Source: Paroedura picta (lineage: Eukaryota > Chordata > Lepidosauria > Squamata > Gekkonidae). Taken from it: 64,000 nucleotides of DNA. The position numbers were made by a program, and so were the translations under genes. Positions 1 through 10,800 of the stretch are shown piece after piece. The stretch is from NCBI RefSeq assembly GCF_049243985.1, contig NC_135381.1, forward strand, positions 19,331,345-19,395,344, in the 5' to 3' direction. Within the stretch, counting starts at the first letter, position 1. Every line of letters starts with the position of its first letter. The notes beneath the pieces were generated by a model. The model was not told the DNA's origin. It did no database searches and was given only the letters and a program-made list of their open reading frames with translations.

Positions 1-788
<788 letters not shown>

Positions 789-926
789 CTGGTCGAGCAG
801 ACCCTCGCCTTCCAACTGCCCCTGCTCATTGATATTGCCGAAAAGGAAGCCCGCCAAGGAGAAGGGAGTGGCGCGTCGCTCTTCACAGCCGTCCCCCGCC
901 TCCTCATCGCTGTCCGAATCAGACAT
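789..926 (-). CDS. TAF1: TAF1, first coding exon (partial gene, continues off the left edge)
   Basis: This is the N-terminus of TFIID subunit 1, the TFIID scaffold in the nucleus. From the ATG at 926-924 the exon encodes 46 residues: an acidic start ([11 protein letters not shown]), then the hallmark block [13 protein letters not shown] and [10 protein letters not shown]. The same block in human TAF1 is TAND1, which binds TBP. The exon ends after CAG at 789 with donor GTAGGT. No later TAF1 exon is visible, so 1-788 is intron 1. The frame is open upstream of this ATG for about 42 codons with another ATG near 1052. Human TAF1 also has an upstream in-frame ATG, so a longer N-terminus is possible, but the upstream residues are not alike. 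The acidic insert between the start and PFSLAG is a little longer than in human. Identity rests on recognition of this one exon, but the motif is very specific. Confidence 0.93.
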
Positions 927-1160
927 CCTCAAGCCCGACTCGAACGGCAAAGAGCAGCTGCCACCATCGCGCTTTAACCGGAAGCGGAAGTAACGGCCTT
1001 CGGCAACAACCATAGAAAGTATCCAGAAGACGGGAACCGGAAGTAATGTCACGGGCGCCGCTACCCAGAGTACCTACTTCCGCCCTGAGAAGCTGGAGCC
1101 GGCAGGGCCTGGCTCCCTTCATCAGCAACCCCACTCCCAACCTACACTACATGTGTGATG
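927..1160 (-). promoter_or_regulatory. TAF1 CpG-rich promoter / 5' UTR with ETS-type sites
   Basis: The stretch just upstream of the TAF1 start is GC-rich and carries CpGs. On the plus strand it has several GGAA cores in good ETS/GABP context: ACCGGAAGCGGAAGTAA near 979-992 and ACCGGAAGTAA near 1036-1046, the latter followed by a half CRE-like TGTCACG. Clustered ETS sites near the start site are typical of TATA-less housekeeping promoters. The transcription start is not resolved. Confidence 0.6.
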
Positions 1161-1292
1161 TCCACAAAGGAAAGAGAAGCTCCCGGGCTCCTGCTAGCCC
1201 GACGAGACCACTCGACTGCCGCTAAAAATAAGCAAAATACAGGTCTCCAAACACACGCACTGCCCCTGGGAGGCTTCCACGGCGCTTTAAAG

Positions 1293-1407
1293 AAGAGGTA
1301 GTCAACCTGTGGTCCTCCAGATGTTCATGGACTACAATTTCCATAGCAGGGGCTCATAGGAATTGTAGTCCATGAGCATCTAGAAGACCACAGGTTGACT
1401 ATCCCTG
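1293..1407. mobile_element. hAT-type palindromic MITE, copy A
   Basis: An inverted-repeat element of about 115 bp. The left arm (GGTAGTCAACCTGTGGTCC) is the reverse complement of the right arm ending GACTATCCCTG. The 8-bp flanks CTTTAAAG (1285-1292 and 1408-1415) are a target site duplication, as expected for hAT transposition. The centre is shorter than in the other copies. Confidence 0.85.
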
Positions 1408-1674
1408 CTTTAAAGGATGCGGAGATGAGGAACGCAAACGTCCGCAACCCCCCTACTGTGTATGTGAGTCGGCCGAAGGCCAAGGCAGGATCCAAACACA
1501 TGCAGAACTGACCAATGCATAGCAAGGATTCAGTCTGCCTGATTCTATCAGTTTAAATCAATCAAGGATAATTTAGCTAATCACATGCACGGGGAGATTG
1601 TCTGCTTTGTGTACATGAGTGGGGGTTTTGTGGAGGGTTTCTCAGTGCAGTCTTGGTAGTACTTGGTGTACTTG

Positions 1675-2075
1675 GAGAGCCAGCTCAGTGTAGTGGTTAG
1701 GAGTGCGGACTTCTAATCTAGCAAGCCAGGTTTGATTCCCCACTCCTCCACCTGCAGCCAGCTGGGTGACCTTGCGCTCCCCACACAACACAGAAAGCTG
1801 TTCTGACTGAGCAGTACTATCAGGGCTCTCTCAACCTCACCAACTTCACAGGGTGTCTGTTGTGAGAAGAGGAAAGGAAAGGCGGTTGGAAGCCGCTTTG
1901 AGACTCTTGATAAAGCTGTTCTGACTGAGCAGTAATGTCAGGGCTCCCTCAGCTTCACCTAACTCACAGGGTGCCCGTTGTGGGGAGAAGAAAGGAAAGG
2001 TGATTGTAAGCCGCTTTGAGACCCCTTCAAGTAGAAAAAAGAAGCATATAAGAACCAGCTCTTCTACTTGTATCA
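1675..2075 (+). mobile_element. Sauria-type tRNA-derived SINE with a repeated body
   Basis: The head GTAGTGGTTAGGAGTGCGGA plus a B-box-like GGTTTGATTCCCC is the tRNA-related part. The body continues CAGCCAGCTGGGTGACC and ends AAGCCGCTTTGAGACTC. A second, diverged copy of the body (about 1906-2070) follows directly, starting again at CTGTTCTGACTGAGCAGTA and ending AAGAACCAGCTCTTCTAC. The family name comes from memory of squamate SINE sequences. Confidence 0.8.
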
Positions 2076-2325
2076 TGTTCTGGCATCAATAAAGAGCTGC
2101 AACAATTTCAGTGTCTGTTCTTGAACCAGGGATTTAATATACCCCACTCCCCATTATTTTGTGGGCCAATGAAAATTCTTCTTCATTTTACCATATTCCA
2201 TCAAGGTGCTCTGTTTTAACAAAAGGAGGCTCTACAGGGGCCCATTTCACTTTTTGTAAAAAGACACTTGAAAGACCACACAATAGGACATAGGAAATTA
2301 AAACCAGGTCTTTGTTTCTCCTTTG

Positions 2326-2331
2326 TTTATT
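2326..2331 (-). terminator. Candidate polyadenylation signal of the RhoG-like gene
   Basis: AATAAA on the minus strand (plus-strand TTTATT), about 2.1 kb downstream of the RhoG-like stop codon. It would give a 3' UTR of about 2.1 kb (2326-4451), AT-rich and largely free of recognisable repeats. Other weaker signals may be used. Confidence 0.4.
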
Positions 2332-4451
2332 ACAATTTAATTCTGCATAATTTAAAAATAACTGTTAGTTGTCATACAAATGTTTATACCAATAAAATCA
2401 GTTGCCAGTGTATGTTTCAGTACCACAGTCTCAAATTCCCTTCACATGTTAAGGCACATGTGGCCCACCCATCAACCAGGGGGGGAAATCCCCCCCCACA
2501 AACACCCCAAAATTTCTTTCTACAGGGCAGAAAATAAAGGCTTTGTAAGGTTTTAAGTCCCATAAATTATACACTAAACTGAATATCAAAAGCTTTTGTC
2601 CTACAAAGTTTAGTCTGTAGCACTTCTGGGGCTCAGAGCACCACAGCCTAATAAAAATAGGAATGATCCATCTGGTAAAAAGATTTTCTTTAATTCAATA
2701 AAAAAAATGGTGAGAGCAAATTGTCAATAGCTGCAATCATTAGACATCAAAAACAGTATTTTCCTCCACTGTGTACCCTGAGAATGGTTAGATCAAGGAC
2801 AGAAAACCCAAGCAGAAGTGAGTGGGGATGGCACTTCATTGATAGAAATTCTGGTGGAGTTGGCATCAAATCAAATGCAAATTCTGTCCATCAATAATGA
2901 GAAAGATGCTGGATTTGCTGAAGTTTTGGGGCCAACTTCATTACCCACCTGATCAGCATATATACAGGAAGAACAGATCACAAGCAGAATTCCAAAATGC
3001 CACATTCCAGCAAATTCAGCTTTTGCTCTCCACTATCAGATAAAGGGGTTGCAGCTGGAAACACTATTTCACAAAGCTAATTTTCATGGCAGAATCAGCT
3101 CCAAACAAAGCAGTGGCACACAATTTCTTAATCGTTCTTTTCTCCATGGATTGCCCTACAAAAGTGATGCTCATACTACTACCTCAAGAATAGCCACTAA
3201 CACATGCATTCAATTAAGCAAGCTGCCCTTGGCCAGAAAAAGTGTGAAGCGCCAGCCTGTCAAAAAAAAATCTTAATTGCAGGTTTCAAACTTGGTCTTC
3301 AGCTCCTTAATACCACTAGATGAAATTGATGAAAAATACAGATTCATGAAACCCATTTGCATAATTATCTTTCAAGAAGGGAAAGTTACTATATAGGCAG
3401 AGGGGATGGGAGGGAGAGAGAATGAACAATCCAGGGCATAGTTTTGTTTTTCTTCTACACAGCAGGCTAACTGCTGCTACTAACACCACATACAAGAACT
3501 GCTGATGCAGACAGATTACTAAAATACTTGAAAAACATAGACATTTAAGAGCACCTGTAGTGAAGCTGGGTACAGTAAATATCCAGCAGTACCAGGTACT
3601 GTTAAATGTATGATTACTGGTGGTCTCCAATGGGACACGTATGCTGTTTTAACTGAGGGTGCTAATGATCAAGCAGAGATGCAATTGGGGCTGCTTCCTA
3701 CGGTAGGTGGGGCGGGAGAATGGTCTTTCAATAACTGAGAAAGGACATTTCATTCCATCCCACAAAAAGGTTAATCTAAAAGGCTGTGAGTAGGGACAGC
3801 CTTCAAAAGGAAAGACAAGAACAGTCAGTCTCAGATATATCCCACTAAGATATATCTTAGGCCCTAACGAGAGACGATGCTGGGTTGATATTATTAAACA
3901 ATCCTCTTTATGAAATGCTCATTTCTCAATGTTTGATCTCCATCATTATACATGGTTTTAAACTTGAACTTTTCTATATCATTAGCATACCAAGATTCAT
4001 ATGCCACAGCAGAGATACTTAAAAATCCAAACTTGTTTATGATATGACAAAACCACTCAATTATGTAAAAGGCACACCCCTGTCTACAAAAGACAGCTGA
4101 TTGGCAACTAATGGCCAGGAAAAGCAGCAATGTTTTTTTTTAATTAAAAATCTGGTCAGTGTCTCTGTCAAGGACTGTATCTTCAGTTTTTGATGTGGAG
4201 AAGGGGTTTGGCTATGATGTCTCCCAGCTCTAGAGATGAGAACTACATAGGCAGAGGCACTAGAAATCTGCTGGAAAAGCTGATCCTTAACCCTGGAATC
4301 AAACTGCTCATTTCAGTCTGCTGGACCTGGTACCCTGAACTGTATTTGCTGCAAGGAATTCTCTTTAGAGCCATTAGTGCAAGATGCAATTAGATTCAGG
4401 AGTCTCACAAATATTTCAATCCCCCCATCTTTGAGTCACATTACTTGGTGT

Positions 4452-5027
4452 CTACAACAAAAGGCACTTCTTTGAGTTCTTCTTTGTCACAGGATACAAC
4501 ACTGCCCGCACAGCTTCTGTGAACACTTCTTGAACACCCTCCTGGTTCAGTGCAGAGCACTCTAAGTATTTGACTGCTCCAATCTGTTTGGCCAGTGAAA
4601 CCCCCTGCTGTGGCGTGGTGGGAGCCAGGCTCTGCTCCTTCAGCTTTTTCACAGTCTCCATGTTACTTCTCAAGTCCCGCTTGGTGCCAACAAGAAGAAT
4701 TGGCACATTAGGGCAGTGGTGAGAGACCTCAGGGTGCCACTTGTGCCGCACATTGGCAAAGGAAGAAGGGCTCCCAATGGAAAAGCAGATCACAAACACA
4801 TTGGTCTGAGGGTAGGAGAGGGTGCGCAGCCTGTCATACTCCTCCTGGCCTGCAGTGTCCCAGAGATTCAGGCTAACCATTCTGCCATCCATTGTCATCT
4901 GAGCGCTGTAGTTGTCAAACACTGTGGGGATGTATTCCTCAGGGAATGCATTGGTGGTATAGCTGATGAGCAAGCAGGTCTTTCCCACGGCACCATCTCC
5001 AACAACAACGCACTTAATCGTCTGCAT
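4452..5027 (-). CDS. RhoG-like Rho family small GTPase (complete coding exon)
   Basis: An intact 191-residue Rho/Rac GTPase, the usual RhoG/Rac length. Visible motifs: P-loop GDGAVGKT (10-17), switch [12 protein letters not shown] (about 32-42), switch [13 protein letters not shown] (57-67), TKRD for guanine specificity (116-119), CSAL (157-160) and a C-terminal CLLL CAAX box after a basic KKNSKK patch, predicting geranylgeranylation and membrane attachment. RhoG-type rather than Rac1-type residues include [15 protein letters not shown] and VRHKWHPEV. It differs from human RHOG at many sites, especially around 120-145, so it is probably a RhoG paralogue rather than the 11p15 orthologue. The whole coding region is in one exon; a good acceptor (TTTTGTACAG at about 5053) lies just upstream of the ATG, implying a non-coding 5' exon. 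The intact reading frame argues against a processed pseudogene. In the cell it should cycle GTP/GDP and drive actin and Rac-pathway signalling. Confidence 0.92.
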   Translation of the reverse strand: MQTIKCVVVGDGAVGKTCLLISYTTNAFPEEYIPTVFDNYSAQMTMDGRMVSLNLWDTAGQEEYDRLRTLSYPQTNVFVICFSIGSPSSFANVRHKWHPEVSHHCPNVPILLVGTKRDLRSNMETVKKLKEQSLAPTTPQQGVSLAKQIGAVKYLECSALNQEGVQEVFTEAVRAVLYPVTKKNSKKCLLL

Positions 5028-5429
5028 TCTTTTGCCCTGAAGGGAAAAGTCCTGTACAAAACAAAGATAAAGTCAGAGAAGTCCAAGAAACAAAAAAGAA
5101 AAGGCAGTTTTACAAATGTTGCAGGAAGAGTTAACCAGATCTTACAGAATATATACATACATAAACATTAAATCCATAAGGAATATAAGCTCTTATTTCA
5201 GAAGTGGCAAAAAGAAGACTGACAGCCCAACCAGGAATGAGCTACAGGTAATTCCTGTGGATTAATCCAAAGCCATGACTTGGGCACTGTTAAACGGCAA
5301 TCACACGTAAAATCATAATTTGTAGGGCTGAAAACTGACTCAATTTTTAGCCTCCTTCTGAACAATATATTCTGGTTTTGTTAATTGTACTCAGAAAACC
5401 TTAATGCTCCCCATATTGTTCCAGTATCT

Positions 5430-5726
5430 GACTTTGCAAGAGCCTCTTGTGGCGCAGAGTGGTAAGGCAGCCGTCTGAAAGCTTTGCCCATGAGGCTGGG
5501 AGTTCAATCCCAGCAGCCGGCTCAAGGTTGACTCAGCCTTCCATCCTTCCGAGGTCGGTAAAATGAGTACCCAGCTTGCTGGGGGGTAAACGGTAATGAC
5601 TGGGGAAGGCACTGGCAAACCACCCCGTATTGAGTCTGCCATGAAAACGCTAGAGGGCGTCACCCCAAGGGTCAGACATGACTCGGTGCTTGCACAGGGG
5701 AAACCTTTACCTTTACCTTTTATCTG
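5430..5726 (+). mobile_element. tRNA-derived SINE, second family
   Basis: About 297 bp. It begins with an A-box-like TGGCGCAGAGTGGTAAGGC and a B-box-like GGGAGTTCAATCCCAGC, continues through a body containing CCTTCCGAGGTCGGTAAAAT and GGCAAACCACCCCGTATTG, and ends in a CCTTTACCTTTACCTTTT tail. Head and body differ from the Sauria-type copies in this window. I do not give a firm family name. Confidence 0.75.
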
Positions 5727-6904
5727 ACTTTGCTGCTAGAAAAAGTACTGCAGATAATAAAGCTCAACCTCTGAATCAAGTAGCAAGAGGAACAGTTACT
5801 ACACACTACAACAAAAGCTTCTGCAACATGCTTGGGGGGGGGGGTCAGCCCTATCTCAACATTTCTAGATTCTAAAAGCTCAGATCAAAGGAAGCATTCT
5901 CAACAACAGGCAGGAATTAATGGAGTATGAGTTACAACAGAAAGAATTAATTAATAAATAAATATTAGGCCTGAAGTCCAAAAGAGGAGCAAAGCTCAAA
6001 GCAGTTACTGGGAGAAGCTTTAGATTCACCAGCATAATTAGACTGGCCTGCAGCACTTTAAATCTAATATCCTGTAGTGCTGCTCAAGGACCTTCAAAAT
6101 GGACTTTACAGGGATGGAATTCACCTGTAAATACCAAGCCAAGTGTTACATGCTCTCAGACTGGAACTTCTAACCTAGCCCAAACAAGAAGCAACTTGTC
6201 AGCGTCATTCTTGACAAGGCAATGGTTTGCTCCCAAGATACAGCTTCTTGCTGAGCCAGAAACCAGCTAAGAAGAGTACAGTGCCCACTCCAGGATATTA
6301 ACAACTGCACCTCCTAAAACATGTATTAGCAGGATAACTCTCCAAAGAGCAACCTACCAAGCTAATTGCTCTTTGCGTCAAATCTTCTCCTTCACTGAGC
6401 ACTTCTTGTGGTCAACTCAATTAACAATGTTCTTGGGCAACACCATGTCGTCTTGCCCCTTGAGCTTCGGATTCACATAACAGTAGCCATCCACATTCAG
6501 ACTTTTCCCACCCTAAACTTCCATCACTGTGTCCTGTAGTTCCCCAGGATTTTGCCAGAGTATTTTGCACCAGCTGGAGATGACTCATCAGTACAGTACT
6601 AAATTTTGGTAAAAGTAATAAATAAACGAAGTGAGGAGGGAAGGCTACGTGGCACAGCCCGATCTGCCAGCTCTCAGAAGTTAAGCAGGGTAGATACTGG
6701 GAGCGAAAGCACCAAGGAAGACTGCACAGGAAGGCCACAGAAGCTGCTTTTACCTCTCACTTGCCTTGAAAGCCCCTTGCTGGAATTGCTACTAGTCAGC
6801 TATGACTTCACAAAACTTTACACACATAATGAACCAATACTGCTGTACCCAAAAAGTCCCCTATGGGCTATGCTTCAGAAGATAGCCATCTTGGTCTACA
6901 GTGG

Positions 6905-6990
6905 AACAGCTAGATTCGAGTCCAGTAGCATCCTGGAGACCAACCAGATTTTCAGGGTATATCTGACTGACAAAGATAGCTTTGACTGCC
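6905..6990 (+). repeat. Single arm of a foldback repeat
   Basis: The sequence GATTCGAGTCCAGTAGCATC followed by ACCAACCAGATTTTCAGGGTA is the same arm as in the foldback element at 48894-49030. Only one arm is clear here. Class unknown, non-coding. Confidence 0.5.
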
Positions 6991-7089
6991 AACAGTTTAT
7001 CTATAATCAAGCTAGCCAGAAAGCCCGTTGCAGCTAGGAATAAAATGGGCATTAGAAGTGGGCCCCTCGACATGGCTGCAGCCAGCAAA

Positions 7090-7990
7090 CCTTTGGGCTG
7101 CGCACATGCCGGTCGGGCAGGTCATCCCGGAGAGCATCTGGAATAACCTCCCATGCCCAGCGGGAGCCTCCATTGGCAGCTAGGATGGCCTCCCGGTCCC
7201 TGTCTGGACAGGGTGGCCATGTTGGGGTATGGGCTTGGCCAGACCAAGCAGCATTCTGGATCAGATGTAAGGTTTTGGTAATCACCTTTAAGATCATACA
7301 TGGTCTGGGCCCAGTTTACCTAAGGCAGGGGTAGTCAAACTGCGGCCCTCCAGATGTCCATGGACTACAATTCCCATGAGCCCCTGCCAGCGTTTGCTGG
7401 CAGGGGCTCATGGGAATTGTAGTCCATGGACATCTGGAGGGCCGCAGTTTGACTACCCTTGACCTAAGGGACTGCCTCTCTGCCTATACCCCTCAAAGAA
7501 ATCTACACTCTGCCACCTCCCACTAACTAGTAATCCCTGGCCCCAATGAAGCTCGTCTGACTTCAACCAGGGCCAGAGCTTTCTCTGTCCTGGCCCCCAC
7601 CTGGTGGAATGAGCTCCCAGAAAAGACCAGGGCCTTGCCGGAGCTAGATCAATTCCACAGGGCCTGCAAAAGGGAGCTCTTTCACCAGGCATTTGGTTGA
7701 GGTCAGCCAAACTGACATCTATTGGGCCCCCCAGAACCCTTCCCCATGAACTCTGAATTGACTAACCATGGGACAGTTAACATGTTAATGTTGTTCAACC
7801 AATTACTAAACCACTGTCATGGTTATTACTGTTGTTACTGTTATTACTGTTACCACTGTTGTTTTATTAGACATTGTTACTGAGTTATGCTGTACTTGCT
7901 CCATGTTCTCTCATGTTCTATGTAACCCGCTCTGAGCCGCAGGGGAGGGCAGCATATAAATTTAAGAAATAAAAATAAATAAATAAAGGA
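7090..7990 (+). mobile_element. L2-like LINE, 3' end of ORF2 plus tail
   Basis: Conceptual translation gives the C-terminal ORF2 block found in the other copies here: [19 protein letters not shown], then [24 protein letters not shown] and FHRACKRELFHQAFG. The 3' UTR ends with ACCCGCTCTGAGCCGCAGG and an AAATA-rich tail near 7955-7990. The element is 5'-truncated and its frame is broken. The hAT MITE at 7326-7461 sits inside it, with the 8-bp duplication made from LINE sequence, so the LINE is older. Confidence 0.8.
7326..7461. mobile_element. hAT-type palindromic MITE, copy B (nested in a LINE)
   Basis: A 136-bp near-perfect inverted repeat starting CAGGGGTAGTCAAACTG and ending in its reverse complement. 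The centre reads GCCAGCGTTTGCTGGC. The flanking duplication ACCTAAGG is exact at 7318-7325 and 7462-7469. No transposase is encoded, so it is non-autonomous. Confidence 0.93.
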
Positions 7991-8479
7991 TACCCCATAG
8001 AATGTGCAAAGCAAACCCCTCCGAAACACCAGGTTGAGTGTACAGCAGCAGTTACTTTGAAAACTACATTTGAAAATAATTTTTTGAAAAGCATCACAAG
8101 ACTTTTGCTTTCTGTTTCCTGTCAGTGGTAAGAAAGCAAAGCAGGAAGAGGAAGGGGGTAAGGCACCATAGTTTCTACTCAGGATCAAAACGCTCTGGTG
8201 AAAAAGTAGTATTTAGAACAAAACAAAAATCTTCCTGCTAATGTCAGAATGCTCTCTAAAGTCAACAGCTGAAGTTACAAGGCTTGGAAACACAGATCCA
8301 CCTGGCATCCCAAACACCCTGTCCTCCAGGCATACAATTCTATTGTAACAGATGTTGCCACACCCGCAGGGAAAGACAGTGACAAATCCTACAAGGCAGG
8401 CCTTAGTGTAAAACCATCTCCTTGCCAGCATTATACTCGCTCCCAGAAAATACATGCAATTGCAATATTTTGTAGATTT

Positions 8480-8746
8480 AGAAGAAGAAGAGTTGGCTCT
8501 TATATGCCGTTTTTCTCAACTCGAAGGAGGCTCAAAGCAGCTTACCTTCCCTTTCCTCTCCCCACAACAGACACCCTGTGAGGTGGGTGAGGCTCAGAGA
8601 GCCCTAATATTACTGCTCAGTCAGAACAGTTTTATCAGTGCCGTGGCAAGCCCAAGGTCACCCAGCTGGTTGCATGTGGGGGAGTGCAGAATTGAAACCG
8701 GCATGCCAGATCAGAAGTCAGCACTCTTAACCACTACACCAAACTG
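8480..8746 (-). mobile_element. Sauria-type SINE
   Basis: A full-length copy in reverse orientation: the plus strand begins AGAAGAAGAGTTGGCTCTTA, passes through CACAACAGACACCCTGTGAG and CCAAGGTCACCCAGCTGG, and ends at the inverted tRNA-like head AACCACTACACCAAACTG. A poly(AGA) tail lies at the left end. Confidence 0.82.
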
Positions 8747-9651
8747 AAACCCTTCAGCAAAACTGTCCCTTGGTTGACACGATCACCATCTATGCTTCCC
8801 GCAAACCATCTATAAAACTGGCCAAGCCTTCATATCACTTTGGAAGAACATGAAGATTGGGATGGTTTACCAAACATTGGCTTTATAAACCACCAGGCTG
8901 AGAAACGGTGTGTGCCAGATGCCGCTGGAGATCCCAAAGCTATCCATTCCATGGCATTCAATAACTCTGTGGAGGCTATAATTTTTGTCAACTGAAAATT
9001 AAACCCAGAGATAATTTCATGGTTCCAGAATTTTGCAAGAGTTGCCAGTATAGGATTCCACTAATCCTCAAGATGATTATATCTGCCAGAAGGCAGAGAT
9101 TGGAAAGTCACATAAAAAGGATTGTGTAATACTGGTTTATCCCAGTCAAAAAAAAAACAGACTATAAATAAATAAGGATGCAAGAAGGCCCAGGACCTGA
9201 AAAGAAGCCTAAAATAGTCACCAATTCAGTTTGATATAATTACTCTAAAGTCAGTCAAGGACCACAACTACAGAAGGATCAAATCGCAGTGCACTATCAA
9301 ATGCAACCTCCTCAGGCCAGGCCCAGCGCCCTTCACTAGCACTCCCTAAATACATACCCATACGGAAGGAATCACAGAACTCATTCCCTCTATTTAAGGC
9401 AAAGGGCAATGGAAAGATGCCCTCCCACCCAAACAGAGCTCTAGAGCAGCAGAGGCACAGAGTTTGGGTGGAGGGCAGCCTTTTCCCTCCTGCCCATACA
9501 CCTTCAGCAAGCAGCCAGCTGCAATCCCCATGTCATCCAAGTCGACTCTAGTCAGCTGGCAGACTAGGTACTCTGCTCCCCCAATCTCCAGATAAAACCA
9601 AAACGGGTCTTAGGTGGAGTGCAAGTATCCAGGAAAACAAGGAGGTAGACT

Positions 9652-9840
9652 GCTGAGTCAGCTGGCTTCAACTGGGTAGCCCTGATGGTCTGAAGTAGCA
9701 CAACAAAATTTGAGCCCAATGGCACCAACAAAGGTTTATTCAAGGCGTGACTTTTCGTGTGCCTGCCCACAAAAGCTCACACCTTGAATAAATCTCAAAA
9801 GGTGCTACTGGCCTCAAACTTTGTTGTGCTGAGTCAGTCG
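9652..9840. repeat. Foldback element with long inverted arms
   Basis: The left arm (GCACAACAAAATTTGAGCCC onward) and right arm (ending CTCAAACTTTGTTGTGC) are imperfect reverse complements separated by a short centre. CTGAGTCAG occurs at both ends and may be the target duplication. The arm contains the GGTAGCC..GATGGTCTGAAGTAGC block also seen at 38700. Non-coding; class not assigned. Confidence 0.6.
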
Positions 9841-9989
9841 GCCAGCCTAAACCACTTTACACAGCAGGTGAGGGATCCCTGGCTCTGAGCAATTCTTTCC
9901 TCAAAAAAATAATTAATTTTTAAAAAAATCCCTACCAGTAACCCCACAGAAAGAAAGGCTCGACCCCCGTTCTCTGGCCAACCCAGTAA

Positions 9990-10800
9990 GCAAGCAGGGA
10001 GCGGGTGACCGCCCTGCGGCATTCTAGTCCCTCCGTGCCCAGCCCCTGCACGCGCGAACCAAGGCTTGCTTCGGCACTTTGGGATACGCCTATATGGAGC
10101 CACATTTTTAAAAATCCGCCTCTCACCACCGCCGCCGCCGCTCCCAGCTCGCCCGTAGCCTTCAGGCGCGGCAGGCTCCGACCTACAGCCGCTCGGACAC
10201 CACTAAGGGGTGGGCTCTGCTCTGCTCTGCTCCCCACCCAGCCTAGCCCAGCCCAGCCTTACTTTCGGCCCCGCGCGCAATCCCGGTTCCTGCAACCGGC
10301 CCAAGCGAAGCAGTATCCGGCAGTCAGAGCCCGCCCACTCCCCACCCCGGCCTTCACAAGGCGCAGGCGCCCTCCCTCTCCTAAAGGCGATTTTACGATG
10401 CCTCGCCAACTTTCTGGGAAATGTAGTTCCTTGGGGAGCTACGGCGGCCGGGAGCGGCCTAGGTTGGGAAAGACTTTTTGCGTGCTCGGTTCATTTCGAA
10501 CCTTTATATCCGCTGCTGTCAGCGACGAAGCCGCTTCGAGAACCTTTTGTTAAAACCAGAAATCGGCCACTAAAAGCACGTTTTAGACATCTAGAGCTGC
10601 AGGAACTGGACATTTCCTTTCTCACCGCTCGCTCTGAGGAGACCTGTCAAAGGGCTTCTCGTCCACTGCGCAAGGATGACTGGAGCCCAGCTCCTTGGAG
10701 GAAAGGCGAGAAGAACCGAGGCTGGTTAAGGCGGGAGCATGCCCCGGCCGCCGGCACGGATCCTCCACGGGCTTCGGGGGCGGTGGATTGAACGTTAAGA
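9990..10800. promoter_or_regulatory. CpG-rich island, probable promoter and first exon of the RhoG-like gene
   Basis: About 800 bp rich in C+G and CpG, the only such block between TAF1 and ITGB1BP2. On the minus strand there are plausible first-exon donors (GAAAGTAAGG near 10267-10258; GGTGGTGAGAGG near 10124). It includes a ZNF143-like motif near 10411-10431 (minus strand AACTACATTTCCCAGAAAG). No coding exon is supported, and the GC-rich open frames here look like composition artefacts. Assignment to the RhoG-like gene is inference from position and the need for a 5' exon. Confidence 0.5.

Larger units (their letters stand above)
1160..2325. other. Intergenic stretch between the TAF1 promoter and the RhoG-like 3' end
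   Basis: Apart from the MITE at 1293-1407 and the SINE at 1675-2075 nothing is recognised. It separates the TAF1 promoter from the downstream end of the RhoG-like gene, which is transcribed in the same direction. Confidence 0.5.
5053..9990 (-). other. Probable 5' intron of the RhoG-like gene, repeat-rich
   Basis: The stretch lies between the coding exon and a CpG-rich block at about 10 kb. It contains a tRNA-derived SINE (5430-5725), an L2-like LINE 3' end (7090-7990) interrupted by a MITE, a Sauria SINE (8480-8746) and a foldback element (9652-9840). No coding exon is seen. That it is one intron is inferred from the acceptor near 5053 and the first CpG island upstream. Confidence 0.5.

Noticed and set aside
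2080-2160. Possible LTR-like fragment (AATAAAGAGCTG and following sequence)
   Set aside because: No paired repeat, primer site or coding remnant was found nearby; too weak to call.
4452-5027. RhoG-like exon as a processed pseudogene
   Set aside because: The frame is fully intact, all motifs are kept, there is no adjacent poly(A) remnant, and a proper acceptor lies just upstream of the ATG.
4716-5171. 151-codon plus-strand open frame over the RhoG-like exon
   Set aside because: A shadow of the RhoG-like coding region on the other strand.
5430-5520. Possible tRNA gene (A- and B-box-like sequence)
   Set aside because: The sequence continues into a long SINE body with a short-repeat tail and the anticodon arm does not fold cleanly, so it is a tRNA-derived SINE.
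10005-10791. Overlapping 182- and 193-codon open frames in the 10-kb CpG island
   Set aside because: Proline/arginine-rich, frame-ambiguous, no homology; better explained as promoter sequence.
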